The translations under genes were made by a program, and so were the position numbers. The notes below the pieces were generated by a model. That model saw only the letters and a program-made list of their open reading frames with translations, was not told the DNA's origin and made no database searches. DNA of 64,000 bases from Paenibacillus riograndensis SBR5 (GTDB taxonomy: Bacteria; Bacillota; Bacilli; Paenibacillales; Paenibacillaceae): NCBI RefSeq assembly GCF_000981585.1, contig NZ_LN831776.1, forward strand, positions 2,371,001-2,435,000, read 5' to 3'. Shown in pieces: positions 47,031 through 55,615 of the stretch. The number at the start of each line of letters is the position of its first letter. Positions within the stretch are counted from its first letter, which is position 1.

Positions 47031-48044
47031 TTAGTTTAAATATTCATAAAATTCCATCCCTCTAAAATTTGAGTTAATATATGAGTTTCCAAAGTTATCG
47101 CTGTTAAGCACTCTATTTGCTGCTTGCTGACAATTTTTCAAATCTACATCCTTCATGCCAGAAATATTACTAATTGTAATAGGATTCATACCCTTGATGA
47201 ACATATTTGTAACTGCGTATTTTGACAATCCTGACAATGTTAAGTGTGTACACTGTGTACCAAGAGTTTTTGTTGTATCTTTTTCAAGATTCTTCAAAAA
47301 TTCAAAAAAGTAAGATGAATCAAGTTTTTTGTTATCATCTGCAAGAAAAAGCAGTTCACTTTCATTCATATAATTAGCTTCTAAGTCACTTATCTGTTTT
47401 GAAAGCTTATAAGGCAATTCAAGTTTTATGGGGGAATGTAGTGATGGAAGTGAAATCATTAATGTGCGCCTTTCTTGTGAAAAATCATCTTTTTTTAAGC
47501 TAGCTATAGTACCTATTTTAAATCCATAGAGAAGCATTAATTCAAAGACAATACAGATAACTTGTTCTTTATAAGAATTTTTAGAAAGCGAACTCAAGTA
47601 CTCTAATATGAACTTAGCTTCTTTGTCTTTTATCTGATCATGAGAGATTTTAGGCATCAGGTTCTTCTGTGATTTCTCAACAATTTCTTCAAATAGTCCT
47701 TGGAACTCATTAATACTGTTCAATGGTGTGTTAGGATATTTCTTTATAATAACACGTTTGTGAAATTCGGCTACAGCAGTCAAATATTTTTTGACTGCTG
47801 CAACGCTTTTGACCTTCTTAGTGGTATCTACGTATTGAATTCCAGCTTGAACTATATTTGCACGGGTTATTTCGTGCATAAATAATTCGTCGATATTACT
47901 TATTTCACTATGAGCACTAACTAGACAAGGAAGAAAAGTATTTTTTAAAATAGGCATGTAATTAGACTTCAGCTTATTATTTAAAAGGTTTTCGAATTGT
48001 TCTAAAACAACTAATAATTCTTTCTCCATTTGTTGCTTTTCCAT
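47031..48044 (-). CDS. Integrase-fold protein lacking recognisable tyrosine-recombinase catalytic residues
   Basis: 337 residues, Lys/Asn/Leu-rich, unlike the flanking chromosome in composition. Residues about 75-125 resemble a SAM-like core-binding domain. From about 170 the course of the tyrosine-recombinase fold is clear: LMLLYGFKIGTIASLKKDDF aligns with LLYTGLRxSELxxLxxxDI but has Lys for the first Arg; TLSGLSKYAVTNM aligns without gaps to TPHDLRHTFATNL with Ser for His and Ser for Arg; ISGMKD replaces LGHxx; the final Tyr is not apparent. The ORF is otherwise intact. Either an accessory DNA-binding protein or a decayed integrase under relaxed selection; alignment is by eye. Confidence 0.65.
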   Translation of the reverse strand: MEKQQMEKELLVVLEQFENLLNNKLKSNYMPILKNTFLPCLVSAHSEISNIDELFMHEITRANIVQAGIQYVDTTKKVKSVAAVKKYLTAVAEFHKRVIIKKYPNTPLNSINEFQGLFEEIVEKSQKNLMPKISHDQIKDKEAKFILEYLSSLSKNSYKEQVICIVFELMLLYGFKIGTIASLKKDDFSQERRTLMISLPSLHSPIKLELPYKLSKQISDLEANYMNESELLFLADDNKKLDSSYFFEFLKNLEKDTTKTLGTQCTHLTLSGLSKYAVTNMFIKGMNPITISNISGMKDVDLKNCQQAANRVLNSDNFGNSYINSNFRGMEFYEYLN

Positions 48045-48219
48045 ACAATCATTCCCTAATCAAATTTTTGTTTTATTATAATTTCCCTTGATAGATAATA
48101 CAATGGTTATTTTTGCTAATGTTAATTTTGATTGAATAAAATTAGATTTAATAGTGAAAATATAGATGAGTTTATATCACTGATACTTATGCTGATAAGT
48201 AGTCCTCGCGAGCTACGAA

Positions 48220-48260
48220 AGAGAGCCAGATACAATCATGTTCCGGCTCTCTATTTTTGG
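48220..48260 (+). terminator. Hairpin with T-run inside the islet
   Basis: AGAGAGCC pairs with GGCTCTCT, followed by ATTTTTGG. There is no plus-strand gene just upstream, so it may serve an unrecognised transcript or be left from lost sequence. Confidence 0.55.
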
Positions 48261-48319
48261 GGATTTAGCGTCTATTAGATACTCGGTGTACTAATTTGTG
48301 TACTTTCGGAAAGTTCGAT

Positions 48320-48369
48320 TAAAATGCTAGAGCCGCAAGGTTATACACCCTTGCGGCTCTAGCATTTTA
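48320..48369 (-). terminator. Perfect 21-bp hairpin just downstream of tRNA-Pro
   Basis: TAAAATGCTAGAGCCGCAAGG and its exact complement surround an 8-nt loop. It lies 5 bp beyond the tRNA 3' end and can terminate the tRNA transcript; its T/A-rich ends make it work in both directions. It lies within the islet, so it arrived with it. Confidence 0.8.
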
Positions 48370-48373
48370 ATAA

Positions 48374-48447
48374 TCGAGACGACAGGATTTGAACCTGCGA
48401 CCTCTTGCTCCCGAAGCAAGCGCTCTACCAAGCTGAGCCACGTCTCG
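48374..48447 (-). tRNA. tRNA-Pro (anticodon CGG)
   Basis: On the minus strand: 7-bp acceptor stem CGAGACG/CGTCTCG with discriminator A, D-arm GCTC/GAGC, anticodon arm CTTGC-TTCGGGA-GCAAG giving anticodon CGG, and T-arm GCAGG/CCTGT. CCA is not encoded. Reads CCG. It is the integration target of the islet to its left: its 3' 42 nt plus the discriminator are repeated at 46199. Confidence 0.95.
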
Positions 48448-48560
48448 TCAGTACGGGTTCACCCGTTGTTAACCGCAGAAGGGTTCTAAACAATCCACAT
48501 TATACGCCTGTAAGGAAGCGCTGTAAATAATCTTTTTATGTGCGGTTTGTCTGCCCGAGA

Positions 48561-48589
48561 TTGACAGATATAGGGGCGCTGGCTATACT
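48561..48589 (+). promoter_or_regulatory. SigA promoter of the alaS T-box operon
   Basis: TTGACA (48561-48566), 17-bp spacer, TATACT (48584-48589): near-consensus. Confidence 0.88.
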
Positions 48590-48596
48590 TGAAATG

Positions 48597-48885
48597 TTAA
48601 AATGCAAATCGGACAACACATTGATGAAATGGAGTACGCCGGAGAATGGCTTGATCAGAGAAGAGGTTCCTTTGCGGCAGTTGCCGCAATGGCTGTGAGA
48701 ACCTTGAAGACAGGCCGGCGGAAAGCTGATTTCGGAGTGCGGGGAAATCCCGCCGGGGGCGCCCGTTAACAGCCGCACAAGGCGATCGTCTGTTTCATCT
48801 CCGTAACATCACGGATCATGGCGATAACCAGGGTGGTACCGCGATAATCATCGTCCCTGAATTTATTCAGGGGCGTTTTTGTGTT
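48597..48885 (+). promoter_or_regulatory. T-box riboswitch (alanine) before alaS
   Basis: Stem I is recognisable by GATGAAATGGAGTACG, CAGAGAAGAGG and GCTGTGAGAACC; GCT at 48725-48727, before ATTTCGGAGT, is the likely Ala specifier codon. The T-box core GGGTGGTACCGCG ends at 48843 and is followed by the terminator CCCTGAAT/ATTCAGGGG with GTTTTTG. Uncharged tRNA-Ala would stabilise the antiterminator and switch on alaS. The 48448-48560 stretch before the promoter holds nothing I can name. Confidence 0.92.
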
Positions 48886-48913
48886 TTCAATAACTATAAG
48901 ACAGGGGTTGTAC

Positions 48914-51550
48914 ATGATGAAAGCAAGTGAAATCCGTTCCAAATGGCTGCAGTTTTTTGAGAGCAAAGGCCACCGCATCGAGCCGAGCGCATCGCTCGTG
49001 CCGCATAATGACCCGTCGCTGCTGTGGATCAACGCCGGGATGGCGCCGCTGAAGGCTTATTTTGACGGGCGGGAAATTCCGGAGAATCCGCGGCTGACCA
49101 ACTCGCAGAAATGCATACGTACCAATGATATCGAGAATGTCGGCAAAACGCGCCGCCACCATACGTTTTTTGAGATGCTGGGCAACTTCTCCATCGGCGA
49201 CTACTTCAAAGAAGAAGCGATTACCTGGGCTTGGGAATTTCTGACCGGCAAGGAATGGATCGGCTTTGATCCGAACCGTATTTCCGTAACGGTATATGCC
49301 GAGGATGAAGAAGCGTTCAAGCTGTGGAATGAAAAAGTCGGACTGCCTGCCGAGCGCATTATCAAGCTGGGCGACGACAACTTCTGGGATATCGGCGAAG
49401 GCCCCTGCGGCCCTTGCTCGGAAATCTTCTATGACCGCGGCGAAGCCTACGGCAGCGACTTATCCGATCCGGAAATGTATCCGGGCGGGGAAAATGAACG
49501 CTGGCTCGAAGTGTGGAACCTCGTATTCTCGCAGTTCAACCACAACAAAGACGGCAGTTATACGCCGCTTCCGAACAAGAACATTGATACCGGTGCCGGT
49601 CTGGAGCGCTTCGCATCCATTCTGCAGGATGTGGACTCTAACTTTGACACCGATCTGTTCCAGCCGATTATTCAGAAGACCGCGAAGCTTGCCGGTGTCA
49701 CCTATAAGGACAATCTGGAGCAGGATATTGCGCTGAAGGTCATTGCCGACCACATCCGTACGGTAACGTTCGCCGTGGGTGACGGTGTGCTTCCTTCCAA
49801 TGAAGGCCGCGGCTATATTATCCGCCGTCTGCTCCGCCGCGCAGTGCGCTACGGCAAGACGCTGGGTCTGGACCGTCCATTCCTGTTCGGCCTTACCGAA
49901 ACCGTAGGCGAAGTGATGGGGGTCTACTACCCGTCCGTAGTCGAGAACCGCGAATACATCGCCAAAATCATCCGCACGGAAGAAGAGCGTTTCCACGAAA
50001 CGCTGTCCGACGGTTTGGCGATTCTGGGCGAAATCAGCGCCAAGGCTAAGGCTGACGGGCGGAGTGCCATCGCCGGTGCAGACGCGTTCAAGCTGTACGA
50101 CACCTACGGCTTCCCGTTTGACCTCACCGAGGATTTTGCTTCCGAGCAAGGCCTTACCGTGGACCGGGAAGGCTTCGACGCTGCAATGCAGGAGCAGCGC
50201 GACCGTGCCAGAGCCGCCCGCCAGGACGGCGGCAGCATGAAGGTTCAAGGCGGACCGCTGGCTGAGCTGACGGTTAAAAGTGAATTTGTTGGATATAATG
50301 ACACCGTAGCAGAGTCTAAAATATTGGCTATTGTGGTAGACGGGGAACTGGCGGAAACCGCAGGCGAAGGTACCGACTGCCAGGTTATTCTCGAATCAAC
50401 GCCATTCTATGCCGAAAGCGGCGGCCAGGTCAGCGATACCGGCCTTCTGACCGGAGGTTCGGTCACGGCCAAGGTAACCGGGCTGTTCAAGGCTCCGCAT
50501 GGCCAGCATGTTCACCTGGTCACTGTGGAAGCCGGTGAGCTGAGAGTGGGCGACAGCGTCCGTGCTGAAGTGAACCGTGAGCAGCGCGAAGACATTGTGA
50601 AGAATCACACGGCAACACACCTGCTGCACAAAGCGCTCAAAGAAGTGCTCGGCGGTCATGTGAATCAAGCCGGTTCTTTAGTAGAAGGCGCACGTCTGCG
50701 TTTTGACTTCTCGCATTTCGGAGCCATTACGCCGGAAGAGCTGAGCGACATCGAGCACCGGGTAAATGCGCAAATCTGGCGCGGCCTGGATGTGGTCATT
50801 GAGAACAAGCCGATTGACGAAGCCAAAGCTATGGGGGCGATGGCACTTTTCGGTGAGAAATACGGCAATATCGTCCGCGTGGTTCAGGTAGGCGATTACA
50901 GCCTGGAGCTGTGCGGTGGTATCCATGTCTTGAACACCTCACAGATCGGTATCTTCAAGCTGGTCAGCGAGAGCGGCATTGGTTCCGGTGTACGCCGGAT
51001 CGAAGCGGTCACCGGACGTTATGCGTACCAGTTCACCGAAAGCCAGCTGGATCTGCTGAAGCAATCGGCAGGACTGCTGAAATCTTCATTAAACGATGTA
51101 CCGAAGCGGATTGAAGCCCTGCATGCCCAGGTGCGTGAACTGTCACGCGAAAATGAATCCCTGCAGTCCATGCTGAGCGCTACCTTTGCAGCCGAGCTAA
51201 CCAGCAGTGTGAAAACAGTAGGCAGCGGAACACAACTGCTCGCGGTTGCCGTTCAAGCCGGCAATATGGACGCACTGCGCTCCACGGCCGATGAACTGAA
51301 ATCCAAGCTGCCGGATGCCGTGCTGGTGCTGGGCGCAGCTATGGACGACAAAGTCAACTTTGTCGTATCGGTTCCGCAGAGCCTCGTCCAAAAAGGCTTC
51401 CACGCCGGCAAGCTGGTGAAGGAAATCGCCGCAGTATGCGGCGGCGGGGGCGGCGGACGTCCGGATATGGCGCAAGCCGGAGGCAAGGACGCTTCCAAGC
51501 TGGGCGAAGCCCTTGTGAAGGCAGAAGAGCTTGTAGCCGCATTGGCTTAA
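48914..51550 (+). CDS. alaS: Alanyl-tRNA synthetase
   Basis: 878 residues; ATG 48914 or the adjacent ATG 48917, AGGGG seven bases upstream; the upstream ATG at 48881 lies inside the T-box terminator. Class II catalytic core ([36 protein letters not shown]), editing domain with zinc ligands HTATH (His565, His569) and CGGIH (Cys667, His671), where the usual CGGTH has Ile for Thr, and a C-Ala domain ending in the Gly-rich [15 protein letters not shown]. Charges tRNA-Ala. A terminator follows. Confidence 0.98.
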   Translation: MMKASEIRSKWLQFFESKGHRIEPSASLVPHNDPSLLWINAGMAPLKAYFDGREIPENPRLTNSQKCIRTNDIENVGKTRRHHTFFEMLGNFSIGDYFKEEAITWAWEFLTGKEWIGFDPNRISVTVYAEDEEAFKLWNEKVGLPAERIIKLGDDNFWDIGEGPCGPCSEIFYDRGEAYGSDLSDPEMYPGGENERWLEVWNLVFSQFNHNKDGSYTPLPNKNIDTGAGLERFASILQDVDSNFDTDLFQPIIQKTAKLAGVTYKDNLEQDIALKVIADHIRTVTFAVGDGVLPSNEGRGYIIRRLLRRAVRYGKTLGLDRPFLFGLTETVGEVMGVYYPSVVENREYIAKIIRTEEERFHETLSDGLAILGEISAKAKADGRSAIAGADAFKLYDTYGFPFDLTEDFASEQGLTVDREGFDAAMQEQRDRARAARQDGGSMKVQGGPLAELTVKSEFVGYNDTVAESKILAIVVDGELAETAGEGTDCQVILESTPFYAESGGQVSDTGLLTGGSVTAKVTGLFKAPHGQHVHLVTVEAGELRVGDSVRAEVNREQREDIVKNHTATHLLHKALKEVLGGHVNQAGSLVEGARLRFDFSHFGAITPEELSDIEHRVNAQIWRGLDVVIENKPIDEAKAMGAMALFGEKYGNIVRVVQVGDYSLELCGGIHVLNTSQIGIFKLVSESGIGSGVRRIEAVTGRYAYQFTESQLDLLKQSAGLLKSSLNDVPKRIEALHAQVRELSRENESLQSMLSATFAAELTSSVKTVGSGTQLLAVAVQAGNMDALRSTADELKSKLPDAVLVLGAAMDDKVNFVVSVPQSLVQKGFHAGKLVKEIAAVCGGGGGGRPDMAQAGGKDASKLGEALVKAEELVAALA

Positions 51551-51653
51551 AGCTGCTGAAGCAGGCTTCTGAGGCTGCTGCATAACACCAGGAATTACGG
51601 GGTTTTGCAGCTTTGGATCAAGGGATGAAGACGACGGGAGTTGCAGGTTTGCC

Positions 51654-51695
51654 GCAGCGGTACTGAGGGTGATTTCTCGGTACCGCTGCTTTGTT
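51654..51695 (+). terminator. Terminator after alaS
   Basis: GCAGCGGTAC with GAG pairs to CTC and GTACCGCTGC, followed by TTTGTT. The rest of the 391-bp gap to the next gene shows a TATGAT box at 51853 but no clear -35. Confidence 0.85.
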
Positions 51696-51941
51696 CAGGA
51701 GAAGCGGGGAAATGTATATTTTTTGGTAATATTCACTTTCAGCGATAATCTGCAATAGCTTAAAAACCAAAAAAATCACTAATTTTGTAGACGAAATGCC
51801 AAAAAAAGCGTTATCACAGTTGTGGGATTTCCTGGTTGGGCTATGAATATGTTATGATGAGGGCAGCAAGTCAGCTGTACAGCAGCAACTTTGCGAAGCC
51901 GCCCAAGAAGCGGGTGATTTTGCAGAAGGAAGGTGTCACAA

Positions 51942-52217
51942 ATGGACTCCATGGACAAAACGGTCAAATTCAATGTGAAGGGCGATGAGAAGGAAGCTTC
52001 TTCCGAGGAAATCCTGCTCGCAGTATACGATGCGCTGGTGGAGAAGGAATATCATCCCATCAATCAGATCGTAGGGTATCTTATTTCCGGAGATCCGGCT
52101 TATATTCCGCGCCATAACAATGCGAGAAGTTTGGTCCGGAGAAAAGAACGTGATGAGCTGATTGAGGAACTGGTTCGATTCTACCTCGTCAATCACCGGG
52201 TGGATAATCCGAAATGA
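51942..52217 (+). CDS. yrzL: IreB-family regulatory phosphoprotein (UPF0297)
   Basis: 91 residues, full length for the family, with the conserved core [43 protein letters not shown] precedes ATG 51942. In enterococci IreB is phosphorylated by the IreK kinase and influences cephalosporin tolerance; the role here is untested. The stop overlaps the ruvX start (ATGA), and the pair is conserved next to alaS in Bacillota. Confidence 0.95.
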   Translation: MDSMDKTVKFNVKGDEKEASSEEILLAVYDALVEKEYHPINQIVGYLISGDPAYIPRHNNARSLVRRKERDELIEELVRFYLVNHRVDNPK

Positions 52218-52633
52218 TGAAGATGCTGGGTCTGGATTACGGCGACCGTAGAATCGGAGTCGCCACAAGCGATATTTTCGGCTGGACGGCGCAAGCTCTG
52301 GAGACGATTGAACGGCGCGGCAACGGCAATGAGTTTGAGCGTATCCGCGAACTGGTCAAGGAGCATGAGATTGGAGAGATTGTGGTCGGCCTTCCGAAGA
52401 ATATGAACGGCTCAGTAGGACCCCGTGGTGAGATCTGTATCGAATTTGCCGATCAGCTGCGGGAAGAGCTCAAAATGCCCGTACACCTTTGGGATGAGCG
52501 TCTGACGACGGTATCCGCCGAACGGATGCTGATTGAAGGGGACGTCAGCCGGAAGAAACGCAAAGGGATTGTGGACAAAATGGCCGCAGCCCTGATTTTG
52601 CAAAATTTTTTGGATGCTAACAGTAAAAGGTGA
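52214..52633 (+). CDS. ruvX: RuvX/YqgF Holliday-junction resolvase-like nuclease
   Basis: 139 residues, RNase H-like fold: [13 protein letters not shown] (first acidic residue Asp8), [14 protein letters not shown], and [14 protein letters not shown], ending with [13 protein letters not shown]. YqgF family members act on pre-16S rRNA 5' ends or Holliday junctions. Start coupled to the IreB gene. Confidence 0.95.
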   Translation: MMKMLGLDYGDRRIGVATSDIFGWTAQALETIERRGNGNEFERIRELVKEHEIGEIVVGLPKNMNGSVGPRGEICIEFADQLREELKMPVHLWDERLTTVSAERMLIEGDVSRKKRKGIVDKMAAALILQNFLDANSKR

Positions 52634-52646
52634 GGGGTGTGTTGGA

Positions 52647-52955
52647 TTGACAAACGAGCAGATTGGCCAAGAAGAAGAACCGGAAATTATCTATATTCCC
52701 GACGAGGAAGGTAATGAAGAGGAATTTGAGGTCATTATGAAGTTTGAAGTTGACGGTTCGGATGCCAAGTATATGATGGTGGTTCCGCTGGATTCCGAGG
52801 ATGAAGAGAGCGATGAAGTGTACGCGTTCCGTTATGAAGAAGACGGTGACGATCTTCAGCTCTTTATGATCGAGAATGACGAGGAATGGGCGATTGTTGA
52901 GGAGACCTTCAATACATTGGTGGATGAGCTGGACGGAGGAGCGGGGAATGACTGA
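52647..52955 (+). CDS. yrzB: DUF1292 protein, first copy
   Basis: 102 residues from TTG 52647 (GAGGGG eight or nine bases upstream), the start consistent with the family; the ATG at 52614 lies within ruvX. Very acidic: PEIIYIPDEEGNEEEFEVIMKFEVDG then YAFRYEED and ENDEEWAIVEETFNTLVDE, the DUF1292 pattern. Function unknown. Overlaps the second copy by 8 bp. Confidence 0.9.
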   Translation: MTNEQIGQEEEPEIIYIPDEEGNEEEFEVIMKFEVDGSDAKYMMVVPLDSEDEESDEVYAFRYEEDGDDLQLFMIENDEEWAIVEETFNTLVDELDGGAGND

Positions 52956-53256
52956 TTTTTCCGCCGATCAGGTGGTTTGGACTTCCAAACTGAAAGAAGC
53001 ATATGGAGAAACAGTAGAACTGGAAGACGAGCAGGGCAAATCTTCCATTTACGATATTATTGCCGAGTTTGAAGTCGGCAGCCGCGCGTATGCGGTGCTG
53101 GCCGGTTCCGGGAAAGGTGCCGAACAGGAGATTCTGCGGATTGTGGTGTCTCCTGACGGGCTTCCTGAGCTGGAGAGTATCGTGGATGACGAGGAATGGG
53201 AAGATGTCTCCGAATTGTACGACGAGCTGACTTTTCCCGCTGACGAGAGCGATTAA
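52948..53256 (+). CDS. DUF1292 protein, second copy
   Basis: 102 residues from ATG 52948 (GCGGGG upstream), overlapping the previous stop. Same plan as its neighbour: EDEQGKSSIYDIIAEFEVGSRAYAVL, then LESIVDDEEWEDVSELYDEL. The two probably arose by tandem duplication and have diverged; the second is less acidic. Function unknown. Confidence 0.85.
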   Translation: MTDFSADQVVWTSKLKEAYGETVELEDEQGKSSIYDIIAEFEVGSRAYAVLAGSGKGAEQEILRIVVSPDGLPELESIVDDEEWEDVSELYDELTFPADESD

Positions 53257-53294
53257 GCTGGAGCTGGATAGGCTTTTATCAAAGTTTGGCACGG

Positions 53295-53325
53295 AAGAGG
53301 GCGGGATTTTTCCGCGCTCTTTTTG
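53295..53325 (+). terminator. Terminator after the DUF1292 pair
   Basis: AAGAGGGCGGGA pairs with TCCGCGCTCT, followed by TTTTTGC. Separates alaS-associated genes from mltG. Confidence 0.82.
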
Positions 53326-53355
53326 CTTGTAAAGCGTATGTCCGCAAAATATATG

Positions 53356-53384
53356 TTGAATTTGAGACAATACAATTTTATACT
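53356..53384 (+). promoter_or_regulatory. SigA promoter of mltG
   Basis: TTGAAT (53356-53361), 17-bp spacer, TATACT (53379-53384). Confidence 0.75.
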
Positions 53385-53411
53385 TTATAGTCGGAAAGTG
53401 AGGAGTGACAT

Positions 53412-54452
53412 TTGAAAGCCGCAATCCGTACTGTGCTCATTATCATCCTATTGCTGGCAGCATTGGGGGGAGGGGGAGCCTGGTACGTCTGGAATGGCAT
53501 GCAGCCCGCGAAGCCGGGTCAACCGGTAACGTTTACGATAGAGAAGGGGATGGGCAGCTCGGAAATTGCTGATCTGCTCGAAGACAACGGCATTATACGC
53601 AAAGGGCTGTTTTTTAAAGGCTACCTGAAATGGGTCAAGGAAGGCTCCAGCTTCAAGGCCGGCACGTATACCGCTGCTCCCGGGGATACCTATGATGCAC
53701 TTATTGCCCGTCTGAATGCAGGGGACGTGGTGAAGAAGGCTACAGTGGTCTTTACGATTCCTGAAGGATATACCGCCAGGCAGATTGCCGACAAGCTTGC
53801 TGTCGCCTGGAATCAGAAGCCTGAAGTATTCCTGAAAATAATAGATTCGGGGGCGGGGCTTGAAGCCGTAAGCAGGCTGGGGATTCCTGAGAACAGCCAG
53901 CTGCGCCACCGCCTGGAGGGCTACTTGTTCCCGGAAACGTATGAGCTGGTGAAGGAGAGCACCCCGGAGCAGGTTGTTGAAGCGATGCTGGAGCAGCTTG
54001 AGAAGAAGCTGGACTCGGTCGGGGGCTGGCAGGCCAAGCTCAAGGAACGCGGACTCTCCCTGCATGAGCTGCTGACGGTGGCTTCGCTTGTGGAGCGGGA
54101 GGTTGTAGTGGACCGTGAGCGTCCGATTGTGGCCGGTGTGATCTATAACAGGCTGGATAAAGGGCAGAAGCTGGAGATCGACGCAACTGTCCAGTACCTC
54201 CTGGATAAGCAGAAGGAGCGGCTGTATGAGAAGGATCTGAAGGTAGACAGCCCTTATAATACGTATAAAAATGAAGGTCTCCCGCCGGGGCCGATCAGCA
54301 GCCCCGGACTTGCTTCCATCAAGGCTGCGCTTGAGCCGAAAGCTTCGGATTATTATTTCTACGTGACGAAAAAGGACGGCTCACAAGGCCATTTATTCGG
54401 CAAAACCTACAAGGAACATTTAGCCAATATCAAAAAAAGTGAACAAAATTAG
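53412..54452 (+). CDS. mltG: Endolytic murein transglycosylase MltG
   Basis: 346 residues from TTG 53412 (AGGAG seven bases upstream). One N-terminal membrane helix, a LysM-like region (FTIEKGMGSSEIADLL), then the YceG domain with catalytic LVEREVV (Glu228), ATVQYLL and SPYNTYKNEGLPPGPISSPG. Cuts nascent peptidoglycan strands outside the membrane. In Bacillus subtilis the methyltransferase gene yrrM follows; here it is absent. Confidence 0.96.
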   Translation: MKAAIRTVLIIILLLAALGGGGAWYVWNGMQPAKPGQPVTFTIEKGMGSSEIADLLEDNGIIRKGLFFKGYLKWVKEGSSFKAGTYTAAPGDTYDALIARLNAGDVVKKATVVFTIPEGYTARQIADKLAVAWNQKPEVFLKIIDSGAGLEAVSRLGIPENSQLRHRLEGYLFPETYELVKESTPEQVVEAMLEQLEKKLDSVGGWQAKLKERGLSLHELLTVASLVEREVVVDRERPIVAGVIYNRLDKGQKLEIDATVQYLLDKQKERLYEKDLKVDSPYNTYKNEGLPPGPISSPGLASIKAALEPKASDYYFYVTKKDGSQGHLFGKTYKEHLANIKKSEQN

Positions 54453-54480
54453 CTGGTAACCCATTAAAATAGAGTGTGAT

Positions 54481-54499
54481 ACGGTTATAACATAACCGT
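54481..54499. promoter_or_regulatory. Perfect 19-bp dyad upstream of the U32 gene
   Basis: ACGGTTATAACATAACCGT: 8-bp arms around AAC, directly before the RBS GTAGGAGG. As DNA it could be an operator; as RNA a hairpin immediately upstream of the RBS. Confidence 0.55.
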
Positions 54500-54517
54500 G
54501 AAGTAGGAGGATGCAAC

Positions 54518-55450
54518 ATGAATAACAAACCGGAGCTGCTGGCGACAGCGGCTTCCTTGGAAGAAGCGGCTGTGCTGCTGAAGGCCGGGGCCGATGCGCT
54601 GCTGATTGGCGATGACCGCTTTGGCATGCGGCTGGCAGGCCACTTCTCGCTGGAAGATACTGCGGAGGCCGTTAAGCTGGCTCATGAGCAGGGATGCAAG
54701 GTCTATGCAAGCCTCGGTGGCCTGATGCCGAACCGCCTGCTGGACGAGCTTCCCGCTTATGTAAAAGCGATTGGGGAGCTGGGTGTAGACGGCGTTGAAT
54801 TCGGCGATCCGGCAGTGCTTGCCGCCGTAAAGAGGGAAGCCCCGCTGTTGAAGCTGCATTGGAACGCGGAAATGACCTCAACCAACTACGCTACAGCCAA
54901 TTACTGGGGCCGCAAGGGCGCTTCGCGGGTCGTTCTGGCCCGTGAGCTGAACATGGACGAAATGACGGAAATGGTGCCGCTGCTGGAAGTTGAAGCCCAG
55001 GTGCAGGTCCATGGCATGACGAATATTTATCACTCCAAGCGCAAGCTGGTCGCAAGCTATATGTCTCATCAGGGCCGTCCGAGCGATGGTGGAAGCTTGG
55101 GCAAGGAGCGCGGCCTGTTCCTGATCGAGGCAGAGCGCCCGAATGAAAAGTTCCCGATCTATGAGGATGAGAACGGCACGCATATTATGAGTTCCGATGA
55201 TATCTGCATCCTGGAGGATCTGCATTTTCTGCTGAAGGCCGGTGTGCACAGCCTGAAGATTGAAGGGCTGCTGAAGCCGGTTGCCTACAACGCAGCCGTC
55301 GTCAAGGCTTACCGTCATGCGATTGACCTCTATGCGGCTGACCCGGAGGGCTATGCCTTCCAGGAGAGCTGGATGGATGGCATCCGTGCGCTGCAGGACC
55401 CTGAGCGCGAGCTGTCCTTTGGCTTCTTTTATAAGGAGCAGGTGTATTAA
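54518..55450 (+). CDS. yrrN: U32-family protein, YrrN/TrhP1-like
   Basis: 310 residues, TIM-barrel start ELLATAASLEEAAVLLKAGADALLIGDDRFGMR and the U32 pattern IHGMTNIYHSKRKL...LRDDICILEDLHFLLKAGVHSLKIEGLLK (sequence SSDDICILEDL here). In Bacillus subtilis the YrrN/YrrO pair is needed for prephenate-dependent 5-hydroxylation of tRNA wobble uridine. The annotation as a peptidase in databases is historical. Followed by a fragment of the dispersed element and its partner gene. Confidence 0.9.
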   Translation: MNNKPELLATAASLEEAAVLLKAGADALLIGDDRFGMRLAGHFSLEDTAEAVKLAHEQGCKVYASLGGLMPNRLLDELPAYVKAIGELGVDGVEFGDPAVLAAVKREAPLLKLHWNAEMTSTNYATANYWGRKGASRVVLARELNMDEMTEMVPLLEVEAQVQVHGMTNIYHSKRKLVASYMSHQGRPSDGGSLGKERGLFLIEAERPNEKFPIYEDENGTHIMSSDDICILEDLHFLLKAGVHSLKIEGLLKPVAYNAAVVKAYRHAIDLYAADPEGYAFQESWMDGIRALQDPERELSFGFFYKEQVY

Positions 55451-55513
55451 AATATAAATAAGCAATGACTCAGCTTTTTTAAAATAGATTGAGAAGTTTA
55501 CATTAAAGGTGCA

Positions 55514-55546
55514 GCAGCGGCCGGAAGTCCAAACATTCCCCGCAGC
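55514..55546 (+). repeat. Fragment of the dispersed palindromic element, copy D
   Basis: CAGCGGCCGGAAGTCCAAAC plus ATTCC matches the right end of copies A and B; the left arm and inner stem are absent. Lies between the two U32 genes. Confidence 0.75.
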
Positions 55547-55615
55547 TGCGTGCAACACCTAAATGCAGAGCATTCAAGCTTTTTATGAGCTGAGACAATG
55601 GAGGGGAGAACAGGA

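Larger units (their letters stand above)
46199..48416. mobile_element. Small tRNA-Pro-integrated genomic islet
   Basis: The 43 bp at 46199-46241 are identical to 48374-48416, the 3' part of the tRNA-Pro gene. The complete tRNA remains at the right end and its displaced 3' fragment lies at the far left, exactly the geometry left by tyrosine-recombinase integration into a tRNA gene. The 2175-bp interior is visibly AT-rich compared with both flanks and holds an antitoxin/toxin pair and an integrase-fold gene on the opposite strand. No replication or transfer gene is present. Confidence 0.85.

Noticed and set aside
51830..51858. Promoter for the IreB-ruvX operon
   Set aside because: TATGAT is good but no acceptable -35 box lies at 16-18 bp.
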